The notes under the pieces: model-generated
Database searches by the model: none
Told to the model about the DNA's origin: nothing
Seen by the model: the letters and a program-made list of their open reading frames with translations, nothing else
Program-made: the position numbers and the translations under genes
In this document: positions 11,562 to 22,190 of the stretch, in pieces
Layout of the letters: each line of letters begins with the position of its first letter
Position numbering within the stretch: the stretch's first letter is position 1
Origin: Osedax fenrisi
Lineage: Eukaryota > Annelida > Polychaeta > Sabellida > Siboglinidae
Length of the DNA: 64,000 bases
NCBI GenBank assembly: GCA_964019155.1
Contig: OZ025245.1
Location: 6,573,223-6,637,222 of the forward strand
Direction of reading: 5' to 3'

Positions 11562-11616
11562 AGTAGTAAATCCAATTGGTAGTAAATCCAATTGGTAGTA
11601 AATGCAACTGGTAGTA
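11562..11616. repeat. 17-bp tandem repeat, 3 copies
   Basis: The unit GTAGTAAATCCAATTG occurs three times with the last copy changed (TGCAACTG). It sits in a short less AT-rich patch (11464-11711) that has brief open frames on both strands but no splice-consistent exon. Confidence 0.85.
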
Positions 11617-11711
11617 CTATTTATTCATACCAGACCACCAGTGGTTGAAACCAGCGCACTTATGGTGTATATTTGAACGCACTCATAATGAGATCCTCAA
11701 ATGAACTGAAT

Positions 11712-12103
11712 CATAGAGAGAGAGGGGTACAATGCGTTACACTAAAATAGAGAGAGAGGGGTACAATGCGTTACACTAAAACAGAGAGAGAGGGGTACAA
11801 TGCGTTACACTAAAATAGAGAGAGAGGGGTACAATGCGTTACACTAAAACAGAGAGAGAGGGGTACAATGCGTTACACTAAAACAGAGAGAGAGGTACAA
11901 TGCGTTACACTAAAACAGAGAGAGAGGGGTACAATGCGTTACACTAAAACAGAGAGAGAGGGGTACAATGCGTTACACTAAAACAGAGAGAGAGGGGTAC
12001 AATGCGTTACACTAAAACAGAGAGAGAGGTACAATGCGTTACACTAAAACATAGAGAGAGGGGTACAATGCGTTACACTAAAACAGAGAGAGAGGGGTAC
12101 ACT
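11712..12103. repeat. 34-bp minisatellite, about 11.5 copies
   Basis: The unit is AGAGAGAGGGGTACAATG followed by CGTTACACTAAAAC or its AT variant. Two units lack a GG pair. It ends within 6 bases of the 5' splice site of the exon at 12110-12191, so on the minus strand it begins immediately after that exon. Confidence 0.96.
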
Positions 12104-12109
12104 ACTAAC

Positions 12110-12191
12110 GCGCTGAGATCATTGAGAGATTCACTGTTTGCTCCGGCGAGGTTCTTTAGCACGGCGACGCCCACTTTGTAACCTTTGAACC
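12110..12191 (-). CDS. MOLO1/TPM-like exon 5 (GYKVGVAV block)
   Basis: Twenty-six open codons reading FKGYKVGVAVLKNLAG and ending ...SLNDLS, with donor GC|GTTAGT. The strand 'GyKvgVAl.k.' is the most recognisable core of the family. The two left-over bases join the one base of the next exon to give Ala, keeping phase. The exon's 5' end is a problem: phase from the previous exon puts the boundary after CCACTGCTG, a TG rather than AG, and an in-frame TAA lies just upstream. A 400-bp fold-back element is inserted about 15 bases upstream of that boundary. Confidence 0.6.
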
Positions 12192-12206
12192 CAGCAGTGG
12201 TTTAGT

Positions 12207-12606
12207 CATAGAGCTAGAGAGAAATAGAGTAGTAAACAATGTATCTGACATGCAGAAAGCGTCGATCTAATTTGGTCACCTCAAAATGGCGGATTTGACC
12301 TATTTAAGCAAAATCTAGGGAGAAAGCGTATTTATCTTTATAATCTATTATTTTATATGTGTATTATTTATACATTAATAAGTAAATATACTTTATATAT
12401 ACATCATATAAATAATTATTAATACAAATATAATATGTTACTCTATATTAAAATTAATTTGTAAATAAAATATAAACTCTAGTTCAAATAGAGTTCAAAT
12501 AGGTCAAATCTGCCATTTTGAGGTTACCAAAATAGATTGACCCTTTCCGCATTGGCTTACACAGCTAGTCATAGCGTATTACCACTCTATTTCTCTCTAG
12601 CTCTGT
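12207..12606. mobile_element. 400-bp fold-back element with 9-bp target duplication
   Basis: The element is flanked by a perfect direct repeat TGGTTTAGT (12198-12206 and 12607-12615). Its ends are inverted copies of AGAGCTAGAGAGAAATAGAG, and the inverted similarity extends inward for over 100 bases (including TTGGTCACCTCAAAATGG versus its partner near 12510-12535) with some divergence. The centre is AT-rich and noncoding. It is a non-autonomous DNA element of MITE type. The superfamily is open: a target of 8-9 bases would fit hAT-like or MULE-like transposases. It is inserted just upstream of exon 5 of the minus-strand gene. Confidence 0.85.
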
Positions 12607-12783
12607 TGGTTTAGTTGTCAGGTTAATATTCGATGAAATGAAATCTAACACTACTAGTAATAAAATTAAACTAATTAAAATGTGAATTTAAAGAATTAAT
12701 GATATATAAACAGGAGGATATAAAGGAGATGTTATGGAGGAGATAAAGGAGGTGTTATGGATGCCTAACTTACTTGTGTATCA

Positions 12784-12838
12784 CACATATACATACATAC
12801 ACACACAAACACACATACACACACACACAAACACACAA
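12784..12838. repeat. CA microsatellite with TA interruptions
   Basis: The run directly follows (on the minus strand) the donor of the exon at 12844-12921, which reads GTTAGTTGTGTG, so the intron begins with a GT-rich repeat. Confidence 0.93.
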
Positions 12839-12843
12839 CTAAC

Positions 12844-12921
12844 CAGTAGGTGTGTACACTCCAGCACATTTGTACTCAGTTCCAGCATAGGCACGTTATA
12901 TAGTCGCAGATATCAGCGCTA
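12844..12921 (-). pseudogene. MOLO1/TPM-like exon 4, Cys-rich, frame broken
   Basis: The acceptor CCGCCCTAACAG and donor CTG|GTTAGT bound a 78-bp segment. In the frame set by the previous exon it reads SADICDYITCLCWN, matching the family's 'T.C.C' region, then hits TGA at 12876-12878. In the frame that feeds the next exon through a GG start it reads AYAGTEYKCAGVYTPTG. No single frame serves both ends without a stop, so there is a one-base indel or a nonsense codon. The upstream intron edge is a G-rich (C-rich on this strand) tract. Confidence 0.5.
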
Positions 12922-12925
12922 CTGT

Positions 12926-13060
12926 TAGGGCGGGTGGGAGAGGGTAGTTAGGGAAGTAGGGAGGGGGTGAGGGAATTAGGGAGTGAGGGGTGAGGGATGG
13001 AGGGGGTGAGGGAAGTAGAATGGGATAAAGGGTGGGAGGGAGAAAAGGATAGAGGTAGGG
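12926..13060. repeat. G-rich polypurine tract
   Basis: GGGTGGGAGAGGG-type sequence with many GGG runs separated by AGT or TGA, almost entirely purine on the plus strand. It could form G-quadruplex or triplex DNA. On the minus strand it supplies the pyrimidine tract of the acceptor at 12922. Confidence 0.85.
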
Positions 13061-13247
13061 ATGTGTTATACGTTTATATATCTATATGCGTACACACGCT
13101 ATAAGTGTACATACGTCTATATATATGTTACACGTATGTATATGTATATGTACACATAGACGTATAACCGCTATAAACATGCATGTTTATTCATGATCCA
13201 GATAACAGATAATTGTTACATAACTTGTGGTTATCTTCACTAATTAC

Positions 13248-13285
13248 CGCACCAGCTTATCTATGCTGATCTTCTCTCGCGTGCA
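13248..13285 (-). CDS. MOLO1/TPM-like exon 3 (REKISIDKLVR helix)
   Basis: A 38-bp microexon between acceptor ATTACTGCCAG and donor GCG|GTAATT. Its twelve codons read CTREKISIDKLV and leave two bases that join the next exon's first base to give Arg. Placed after VCDPDS it gives the typical 'CDPD..LT.EE...ID.L' start of a TPM-like domain, so the Cys is at a usually hydrophobic position. The boundary at the 5' side could also be GCGAGAG, four codons later. Confidence 0.5.
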
Positions 13286-13380
13286 CTGGCAGTAATGTAA
13301 TAAACTATCTATATACTAGTTATCTTATTTAATACTATATCTATAATCTAATATATATCTATACACATATAAACTTATCA

Positions 13381-13470
13381 GGATGGACTGAAGAATAGAG
13401 GGCTGGAAGGAGGGAGGGAGGTAGGAAGGAGTGGAGGGCTCGAGTGAGAAAGGTAGGGAGGGATAAGTGT
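13381..13470. repeat. Polypurine GGA-rich tract
   Basis: GGAGGGAGGGAGG-type purine run on the plus strand with minor interruptions. The minus-strand open frame over it is a Ser/Leu/Pro-rich artefact. Confidence 0.8.
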
Positions 13471-13670
13471 GCCATTAGTAAACAACAATAAACATTAGAG
13501 GAGGACTTCCAACTAATGAGGATGTATGAGTTATAACTATACACATCACTCTTTAGCTATCTACATCTATAATGTATAACACTAAGATATACAATGTGTA
13601 GCATGAGGTAATATATCCATCAATTTGAATACTTGTGTAATACATACAATAACAGTATTTAGTGATCACA

Positions 13671-13735
13671 CACACACACACACCCACACATAAACACACA
13701 CCCACACACATAAACACACACACACACACACATAT
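13671..13735. repeat. CA microsatellite
   Basis: CA repeats broken by CCCA and TAAA interruptions. Confidence 0.95.
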
Positions 13736-13933
13736 TACCTAATTAGTTTAGACACGTCCTCTTCCACTCTTTATGAAAGTATTCGGTTGTGCTTCAATTA
13801 TCATTAATACACAAACAGGTGTGTCTTTAGTTTTGACTTGAAATATATATGTAGAGATAAACACATACACATATACATATACATATAAATACACATGAGA
13901 ATCTATACACAAACCATCAGATGATTTCAAAAC

Positions 13934-14007
13934 AGAATCTGGATCGCAGACAAAAGACTTAGCTTGTTGTTTACATGCCTGTGGAGATTTCTGAGGGTCA
14001 GGGTAAT
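13934..14007 (-). CDS. MOLO1/TPM-like exon 2 (YPDP ... VCDPD)
   Basis: A strong acceptor (CTAATCCCTTCAG) starts the exon with AT; joined to the A left by exon 1 this gives Asn, so the junction reads WTIS-N-YPDPQKSP. It continues QACKQQAKSFVCDPDS. The 'YPNP...C......VCDPD' block is the signature of the N-terminus of MOLO1-type domains. I place the donor at TCT|GTTTTG (phase 0) because it joins exon 3 in frame; a later donor (GATG|GTTTGT) would extend the peptide with VLKSSD but break phase. Confidence 0.62.
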
Positions 14008-14631
14008 CTGAAGGGATTAGGACACAAGGAGGTTATTCATAAAGGTTAGTATAGTATGAATATAGGGTTAGTGAACAGTGTGTGGCAGGGTACAAGGGTA
14101 TAATACTACTATCAAATACAAATATCCTTTTATCAAATAATCAAATACAAATAAAAATATTTATTATTATATTCTAATAAAAATACAACTAAACTTCAAC
14201 AAATACAAATAGAACATAAATAATCTAATACTACTTGATATTTGTATTATATCTAACAAACAATATAACAAATAATAGCTATTCAAAATATGCATTTGAT
14301 AAACAAATCTAATCAGATATAACCATGTTATAATTAATATATTAAATATACTATATTTGTATGCATATAAGTATACATATAATCCATTAGATATACATAT
14401 ACATATATGTGTGCGCTGAAGTGCTAACAATTACAGAATAGCTACATTTTAAATTGAAAATATAAAAGGTAATGCAAAAAAATGAACAGGCAAAATATTT
14501 TATTTTCTAAAAATAAATTATATCATTTCTAAATAGGTTCGGTTTGGGTTTGGGATTAAACATGATAAAGTTAATTATAAATTTTTTATTATTATTTTAA
14601 ATCACTTCTAATAAGTCACACATTCTGATAT

Positions 14632-14633
14632 TA

Positions 14634-14686
<53 letters not shown>
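14632..14686. repeat. AT dinucleotide microsatellite
   Basis: Over 50 bases of alternating TA. Similar tracts occur at 16243-16289, 34630-34678, 35068-35105, 38237-38294, 39278-39313 and 39662-39766 and are not all listed separately. Confidence 0.95.
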
Positions 14687-14861
14687 AGTGTATATATATA
14701 TGTAGTGATATCAGTAATGTTGAATATAAAATATGTTTATTATATTCAGAAATTAATCATATTAATTATAAATAACTTTGTAAATCATTACAAATATATT
14801 TATTATAAATAATTATTTTTACATTCATGATTATTAAATTCCTAAAATAATATTAGGATAT

Positions 14862-15962
14862 ACAGTAGACCGGTTCGTTCGAATCATTTTTTAATCCTTC
14901 ATATAAAATATAATACATATCTATATTTTAGTATATGTATAAATAATTTGTATAGAAAAATAGTTACCTTTGGTCACGAAGCATTTAAAGTTTGATATAT
15001 AAATTATTATTTTAAAATAAAATGTATAATATTCCATTTATAATAGTAATGATGCCATATTATTATCTTTGATGTTTACAAATGTTTAAATTAATATTTA
15101 AAATTAATTATGTATTTGTATTATATTTAATGAATTAATATAATATATACCATTATTTATATTTATTATTAATATAATATCTATATTTTATTTTTATATC
15201 TACAAATTACCAATATTAATGTCTCCTAAAACTCGAGAAAATACACCATTTTACAAAGTATTTATTTCAAAATAATTCAAAAAAAATAATTAATTTTTAA
15301 AAATTAATATATATAATTATACTTTACATACATTTAAGTGATCAGAGTGTATTGGATTGTGGATATAAGTTAGATATAAGTGTCCTTTATACAAATAATA
15401 TTAAAAAAATTAAAAAATATGTAAACTTATTTTGTATTTCATATTTCAAATAAAAACCAAAAAAATTTATAAATATTGTTAATTTTTGTTCTAAAATAAT
15501 TTTTAATTTTTTAATAATTAATTTGAATTTTATTATTATTATCTATAAATTATATATTTTAATTTTTTAAATTAAATTGTAATATTTTATTTATATTAAA
15601 TTATACGATTTTTAGATATTTTTTTTTACTAAAATTATTTTATAAAATTTGGGCATCTAGATTGTTATGAAAAATATTTTGTATTGTTAATACTACTTGT
15701 AATATATGTTTCTAGGATATATCCATAGTTGGCTTAAAAAAAATCATTCAATTTTATAAAAATTTAATAAAACTTATTTCTATATCTCCCCCATGTTAAA
15801 TTTTATATGTATTCAATGTTAAAATGTTCTCGTGACATAAAATTATTTAAGATATAGGTCTAACATTTTAAACACTTATTCATCATAGCATACATAATTG
15901 TCATAGATGTGAAGGTTTATAAAATTACGAAAAAAAAATTAGTACGAACCGGTCTAATATAC
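14862..15962. mobile_element. Candidate 1.1-kb terminal-inverted-repeat element
   Basis: The left end TATACAGTAGACCGGTTCGT and the right end ACGAACCGGTCTAATATA are inverted copies with three changes over about 20 bases. Both lie next to TA, as in Tc1/mariner or pogo-like elements. The interior is AT-rich with no transposase frame, so it would be non-autonomous. The call rests on one pair of ends, and chance pairing is not excluded. Confidence 0.4.
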
Positions 15963-16066
15963 AGTGTATATTGTACATTATACAGTGTATATTCTACATA
16001 CGTTGCTACATTGAGGTTGATGCACCTTACTAGGTCACCTCTCTATGTAGACATTACATCACTAAC

Positions 16067-16110
16067 TCGATATGGTCCAGGCGCCGGTAGAAGCATTAGC
16101 AAACACCACC
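16067..16110 (-). CDS. MOLO1/TPM-like exon 1b (end of signal peptide, AWTIS)
   Basis: A 44-bp exon between acceptor CTAACTGTAAG and donor TCGA|GTTAGT. Its fourteen codons read VVFANASTGAWTIS, which looks like the end of a signal peptide followed by the mature N-terminus. The left-over A completes Asn with exon 2, giving WTIS-N-YPDP. The exon carrying the start codon would lie further right and was not identified. Despite its size it is well supported by phase, both splice sites and its fit to the family. Confidence 0.55.
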
Positions 16111-16241
16111 CTTACAGTTAGAAGGAACAAAACTATATGTATTATCATGTTTGTCTGCTGTAGTAGTAGTAGACTGGTTTTACTATAGGATTTTATTATT
16201 AAATGTATTCATTCAATGAATTTCATTGTATACAATATATT

Positions 16242-16242
<1 letters not shown>

Positions 16243-16289
<47 letters not shown>
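16243..16289. repeat. AT dinucleotide microsatellite
   Basis: Alternating TA of about 46 bases. Confidence 0.95.
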
Positions 16290-16292
<3 letters not shown>

Positions 16293-16878
16293 TTAATTTG
16301 TAACTGTATCAAAGTTATAAAAGTTACAGCCACAGATATTCAATAATAGTAGGTGTTATCAATAAATAAAGAGGTGTGCTTAGGGGGTTGCGCTTATTAG
16401 ATAAATATTCTATAAGTTCATAATTATTATTCTTTATTAGTGTAAACGTATATATTTATAAAGAATCAGAAAAACTAGTTATTATGTTTGATATTTGTTA
16501 AATAAAGTTTAACGAATAAAATATAGAACGCAAATTTCTAGAATATATATACATGTACAGAATAATAATTATTAATATAAAATTATTATACAATTTGGCG
16601 ATATATTTAGCATAATTTCTTTAGTTATTTATAGCGTACAGGTGGGGATTCTATTTTTAAATATCGGTAGCTATAACTCGTATTCCTGTACAAATAATAT
16701 AATACAATATTCAAATGATTCATGGATAATAATTATTGATATAAAATAGCACATGTATTGTTAATTAATCTGATTTTGATTCTGTATATTTATTAACAAT
16801 ACTTAATATTTATTTACAATATACATATATTTTATATATATATATATTATATATAGTATAAGCAATATATATACAAAT

Positions 16879-17325
16879 ATTTTCCGAAGGAAAGATATAA
16901 CACTTACGCGAAATCGTGTAATTCGAATTTGTATACAAAATACCCTGGTGCCACCTATAGCGGGTTACTTTTAGGAACTATGCGTTGTTTATAATGTAAA
17001 TTCGTATTTAACTATAGACTTTTAAAATGTTAAATAATATGCTTTAAAATTAATATTTATATGATGAAAACTAAGTGTTCATTCTAATATATAACAAACA
17101 AATATGATATTTATGTTTTAAATGCTATAAGTATATATTTAGTGAGTAAAAGTTAATTTATATTGCATGTAATTTAATAGAGCAATGAAAACATTGTTGT
17201 ATGCAAACAGAGCCGAACCTAAATCTATTTCAGTGATTTCGATACTACTGCTAGCAGCGGCAGGGGATATTACTAAATTACGTTGCATGCATAGGGAGTG
17301 TTATATCTTTGCTTCGCAAAATCTT
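16879..17325. mobile_element. Candidate ~447-bp MITE
   Basis: The ends are inverted copies: TTTTCCGAAGGAAAGATATA at the left and TATATCTTTGCTTCGCAAAA at the right, with the match continuing through AACACT. The interior is noncoding and less AT-rich than its flanks. No clear target duplication is seen, so the superfamily is open. Confidence 0.55.
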
Positions 17326-17492
17326 TGATATATATCTAAGCGGTTTGATTGACTAAATCTAATATTCTATATATATATATACAACAATAGAAATATCTCA
17401 ATTTGACGTCTTTATAGGAAAAAGATACGAATCATTTATATTTTTATTCATATTTATTATACCATAAACCACAAATTTTAATAAATGATTAC

Positions 17493-17523
<31 letters not shown>

Positions 17524-18845
17524 AAGTGAATCAGTATTAATATATAATAATAATAATAATATTTATAAGAAGAATTAAATTTTGTTTTCCTGTTAATTTA
17601 CAAGCGAAGTTATATAAGTAGTCTTCGTAAAGGGCTGGCTTCAAAGTAATATAGTTGTTGTACTTACAGTTATCATGCTATGCTATAGATCAATAGTATT
17701 ACATCTAGTTAACCACTAATATATATGAACTACGAGAACAATAAAATAGTGTGGAAATTAATTCATATTCAATCAAATTTTCTAAGAAATCATATCAAAA
17801 AGTGGTGTACAGCATATCGCAGAATATTTAAATATATTAGAAACTTCATAGTTGGGCGTGATTATTAGTCACGTAATTGTTAATGGTAATATATAATATA
17901 TATATATATATATATACATAGTATATAATATATAATATATACATACCAAAATCAAATAAAAAAACATATATTATATTATATAATTTACCAGTATATATAT
18001 TCAATATTAATATTATGTATAAATAATATATATCCATTTATTATAAAACACAATACATTGCAATTCACGCCCACCTTTGAATTTTGTAATATAATTATTA
18101 AATAATTTTAAATTAAATTAAAATAAATTTTTTAATTTAAATAGTTAGGACAACTAACCGGTTTAGTTACTAAACCACTCCTAAATTAATACCCGTTTTA
18201 TAACCATTATTTAATATTCAATATAATTCAATATAATATTTAATATATATTTAATATAATTATTATAATATTATATTTAATATAATATAATATTATGATT
18301 ATAATACTTATAGTAATATATTCAATATTATATTGAATATATTATATATTATTATATATTATATACTATTATTATAATAATTATAGTATATACAGTATTA
18401 TACTGTAGTATAGTATATAATATACTATTATAGTAACTATATAACAATCATTGTTACAATGTATAATAACTTTTATACTATACTTATAAGTATAAACAAT
18501 TTATCATATATACACTAATGTTTTCATATACTATATGTTAATATATATTATATTATATAATGATTATGATAATTTGTACTGAAATTATTTTAAAAATAAT
18601 TAATAATTAAATATTTACCAATATAATATTGGTTGAATATTATATATATTGAATATATACATAATACTGACTACTAATTTGTAAGTGTTTTACTAATTTA
18701 AAAGTTCATATTTTATAAGTTATATTGTATAATGATAATTACTAACAATCGAAAATGTAGAAATATTAACAATTTACTCTTTTATTTGTTATTACAAATA
18801 CATTTGTTATGATGATTCATCTATTTCATATTTATCATAGATATT
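17326..18845. other. AT-rich stretch, no gene seen
   Basis: Contains TTA and TAA trinucleotide runs near 17496-17560, AT runs near 17895-17935, and a long region of AT-only, self-complementary sequence at 18220-18560. No coding-like frame on either strand. Confidence 0.6.
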
Positions 18846-19080
18846 AGATAGTTAGTAACTACTTTACATACATTTGGAGCGATTTATCTAAATACAAATA
18901 AGCGTTATAAATGATATACATTTATAAATTAATAAATGTTCTAACAATAATAAACTAATACTACCTCCTACGATTTTCCAAGGTTTCGTCAACTTATTAG
19001 CATTATAAAATAATCTCCATAATATATTCTATGTGTATTTTATTAATAACTATAAATATAGATTACCCATATTATTATTA
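18846..19080. repeat. Diverged copy of satellite spacer segment
   Basis: ACTACTTTACATACATT, GCGATTTATCTAAATAC and GATTTTCCAAGGTTTCGTCA match the spacer at 23855-24065 and 28560-28780 but with point and indel differences. It continues into an AT run at the same place. This is an older copy outside the homogenised array. Confidence 0.85.
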
Positions 19081-19111
<31 letters not shown>

Positions 19112-19640
19112 ATATATATATAGAGCTGGGCACGATACTCAAAAAATGTATAATAGATACAATTACAAATACACACTTTTTTCTTATAATAGATACTATT
19201 ACACTTACTTTAAAAAAAAGTATAGTTAATACAATTACAAATACAGAATTTTCTTAGTAAATACAAATACAATATAGGTATTTACAATATACATATATAT
19301 ATATATATAGTAGAGTTATAAATTATATAGATATATATTATATCATATCATATACCTAATATATATATATATATATATTATATATTTATATATATATATA
19401 TATATATATACCTATATATATATTCATTGATTATGAATTTGATAGTACATACTATGAACTATATATCAAGGTACATTATACTGAAATAATGTATGGAAAT
19501 GTTTACTAGAAAGTGATTTTCTAGCAAGTTGTAGACGGATACCCCATTTAAATATACTAAATTTCCGGAAATTTCCCGAAAATAGGGGAAAGTAACCTAA
19601 TATATTAGGTTACTTCAAATATATTAGGTTACTGATAGTA
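19081..19640. other. AT microsatellites and hairpins, spacer-like
   Basis: Several AT runs (19079-19122, 19285-19410), a degenerate repeat of TACAATTACAAATAC near 19155-19250, then a TTTCCGGAAATTTCCCG palindrome and two copies of TATTAGGTTACT. The CCGGAAAT and GGATACCCCATT pieces resemble the spacer near 24340-24385, so this continues the diverged spacer copy. Confidence 0.6.
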
Positions 19641-19644
19641 TACT

Positions 19645-19900
19645 AACATTAAATGTTAATTAGCAAATATGATGTATCGAATCCTAGATTATTAGAAGTT
19701 GTGACAAATGATACGTAGACATGAGGACTTCAATAATAACAAATCTGTCTATATATAGTGAGACGTTTAATGGTGCCACATTCCTGCCAAATATAAACCG
19801 ACAGATATATTAAGGGAGCAACAATCCAGTGCCACTATCCAGTGCCACAAAATTACAGTATAATTTTCACATTTCAAATATTTCATGGATTCATATACAT
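19645..19900 (+). repeat. Diverged solitary satellite monomer (left outlier)
   Basis: It matches the satellite core of the left array from TTAGCAAATATGATGTATCG to CCAGTGCCACAAAATTACAG but lacks the GGCATACCCG stem-loop segment and has CTATCC in place of CGCAATCC. It has the left-array orientation and is clearly older than the 674-bp monomers. Confidence 0.9.
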
Positions 19901-20410
19901 ATAAGATAATATGTTTGTAATGTATGTATAATAAATTAATGTATAATAAAATATATTAAAATATAGTGATTCAAATGATAATTGATAAATTACAAAGAAT
20001 AACACTGAATTATATTTGAATCAAAATATTTAATTCAATTATATTCTTTATAATTTGTCAATTGATATGCAAGATATGTATATAGTAGTTGTAAATATCT
20101 ATTATATTATAGAATCTATAATATAGATTATTATGAATTTTTCATATATTAAATTACTTATATATTAATAATATATTAATCTAAAAGTGTGTAATCTCCA
20201 TTTTATATAATTAAATATAATTATTTAATACATTTATATTTAGTAATTAAATTAAAATAATATTTTTAAATATTTAAAAATAAATATTATATAACATCAG
20301 TTTTTAGTAGGTTTGGTACAATTATTTTATAATTTGATATGGTATGTGTACTCAATTGTATACATTTAATCATTTGGCTTATTTTAAGAGATATATCTTT
20401 AGGATATATT
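19901..20410. other. AT-rich stretch, no gene seen
   Basis: No frame and no clear repeat beyond short AT-rich palindromes. Confidence 0.5.
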
Positions 20411-21525
20411 GGGGAAAGTCTCCGATTACCGACCCCTAACTGTTTAGTTGTAATAACTTATTCAATATTAAATATATTTATTTGAAATTTTGTAATTTTA
20501 GTAATATTATGGCAATGAATAATGTTGCTATTTTAAATTTTTGATATCATTATATTCACAAGAATAAACAGGGGGTCGGTAATCGGATACATGTGCCTAA
20601 TACCGACCCCTTCCCCTATTTCCGACCCCTAAAATTATCGTGGTATAAATAATTGTAGTATTATAATATCTAATAAAAATAGTAGATATACATAAATACA
20701 ATTAAATATAACATTCACGCAATTTATTTATTATTGAATTTATGTTTTCATATTATATTTAAATTGATAGTAATTATATTAAATTAAAAGAGTATATATT
20801 ATTATTTAATATTTATTTATTAATCAGTATGAATATAATAAACTAAAATCATGAATCCTAAATCTGTATCAATGATACACAAACAACATGACGTAATTTA
20901 TTTTGTATTGAATTTATGTTTTAATAGTAATATAAAATTTAAATTTAAACTTTATAGTAATTATATTAAAATAGTGTATATTATTATTTAATATTTATTT
21001 ATTAATCAATATATATATATAAATAATTGGAATCACGAATCATTAATCTATATAAATGATAAACAAACAACTTATGACATATTTTAAAGTAAAATACTGA
21101 TCTATTTTGATTGGATATTATAAATACATGAGGTCGGTATTAGGGTAATTTAGGGGGTCGGTAATAGGAATATCATATGGGTTGCTATAATTAAGATATA
21201 TAGGTTAATAGTTATTAAAATTAAATTATTTTAATAATAGTTATAAACATTTTATTGATCAACAATATTATGCACAACATTAAGTTTTATTTTAATAAAT
21301 AAGTATTTACAATGATTTAAAAAAAGTTAATATTCAAATATTTAAAAATTAAAAACAGAATATTACATTTTATCAAATAACAATTGTAGGATTAAATATT
21401 TTTTTAAACAAAATACTTATTCATATTTATCATTAAATTACTAACAGTTCATGTATATATAATTTTTTGATAACTCTTATATTTACTGAGATACGAGAGG
21501 GGGTCGGTAATCGGGGACTTTCCCC
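20411..21525. mobile_element. Candidate 1.1-kb TIR element with internal TACCGACCCC motifs
   Basis: The left end GGGGAAAGTCTCCGATTACC and the right end GGTAATCGGGGACTTTCCCC are inverted copies with one change; the match extends through GACCCC on both sides. The motif TACCGACCCC, or its complement, recurs near 20571, 20600, 20620, 21130 and 21153, like subterminal transposase-binding repeats. The interior is AT-rich with no transposase frame. No target duplication is obvious. Confidence 0.7.
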
Positions 21526-21724
21526 TACCTATTGCTATAGCATACTTATTGAAACAATTGGGAGTCATTATATAATGACTACCTATTGTTTTACTATAGT
21601 AATGTAGGTGCATTTGACTTTTTATTAAAAATATGATGTAAATGATAAACTTGACAAACACAATGGCAGATTGTCATTCAAATTGGTGAACAAACTTTAT
21701 CTCCTTAGAAGTCTACCTAATTCT

Positions 21725-22190
21725 ATGTGTAATACACGAATATGTTGTAAGTGTAATACACGGATATTTAGTATGTATAAAAAACGGAAATTTATTCTGT
21801 GATTTACACGACCAATACACACATTTTTTTTAATATTTATTATTTTATTATATTTTATTTATTTAAATACTCTATAATAAAGAGTTGAATTATGACTATT
21901 CTATAACCTATTTTAAATTAAACTATATTATTTATTTGTATATATAGTGATTTATGTTGGTGTAATACACGTAAATTAGTTACCTTACAAATTAATTAAT
22001 ATTTATTAATTAATATCAATTATTTTTTTTATAAAACAAATATAAATAAATTGTTATATATAAATGAAGATTAATTTATATATCATATATTAACTTATAA
22101 TTATGTTTTAAATTAAAATGTCGGACTTTTACACGAGTTAAACACGGACAAAAATCACACACATTTATTGAGGAGACTGAAATAAAAAGG
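21725..22190 (+). repeat. Right end of satellite spacer, leading copy
   Basis: From GTGTAATACACGAATATG to TTGAGGAGACTGAAATAAAA this matches 25105-25555 and 29845-30295 with few changes. It carries the first array block into phase. Confidence 0.9.

Larger units (their letters stand above)
6778..16110 (-). pseudogene. MOLO1/TPM-like domain gene, spliced, probably decayed
   Basis: Seven short exons on the minus strand join with matching phases into one MOLO1/TPM-like domain (the family of nematode MOLO-1, a secreted or membrane-anchored extracellular domain related to TPM_phosphatase). In order: AWTIS joined to N-YPDP; a Cys then VCDPD; REKISIDKLVRS; a Cys-rich segment; GYKVGVAVLKNL; ARQFEELV then LGTCDNDLLIVY; FYTSVGNSAARLL. 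These match the order of conserved blocks as I know them. Most donors are GTTAGT or GTTAGA. Three defects are visible: no clean frame through 12844-12921, a TG rather than AG acceptor before 12191, and a TGA at 9231-9233 where the family has Trp. The first exon (start of the signal peptide) was not found. Family call fairly firm; functional state uncertain. Confidence 0.6.

Noticed and set aside
15909..16121. 70-codon plus-strand frame
   Set aside because: It overlaps the minus-strand exon at 16067-16110, has low-complexity Tyr/Ser/Val repeats from a TATACAGTG repeat, and matches no family.
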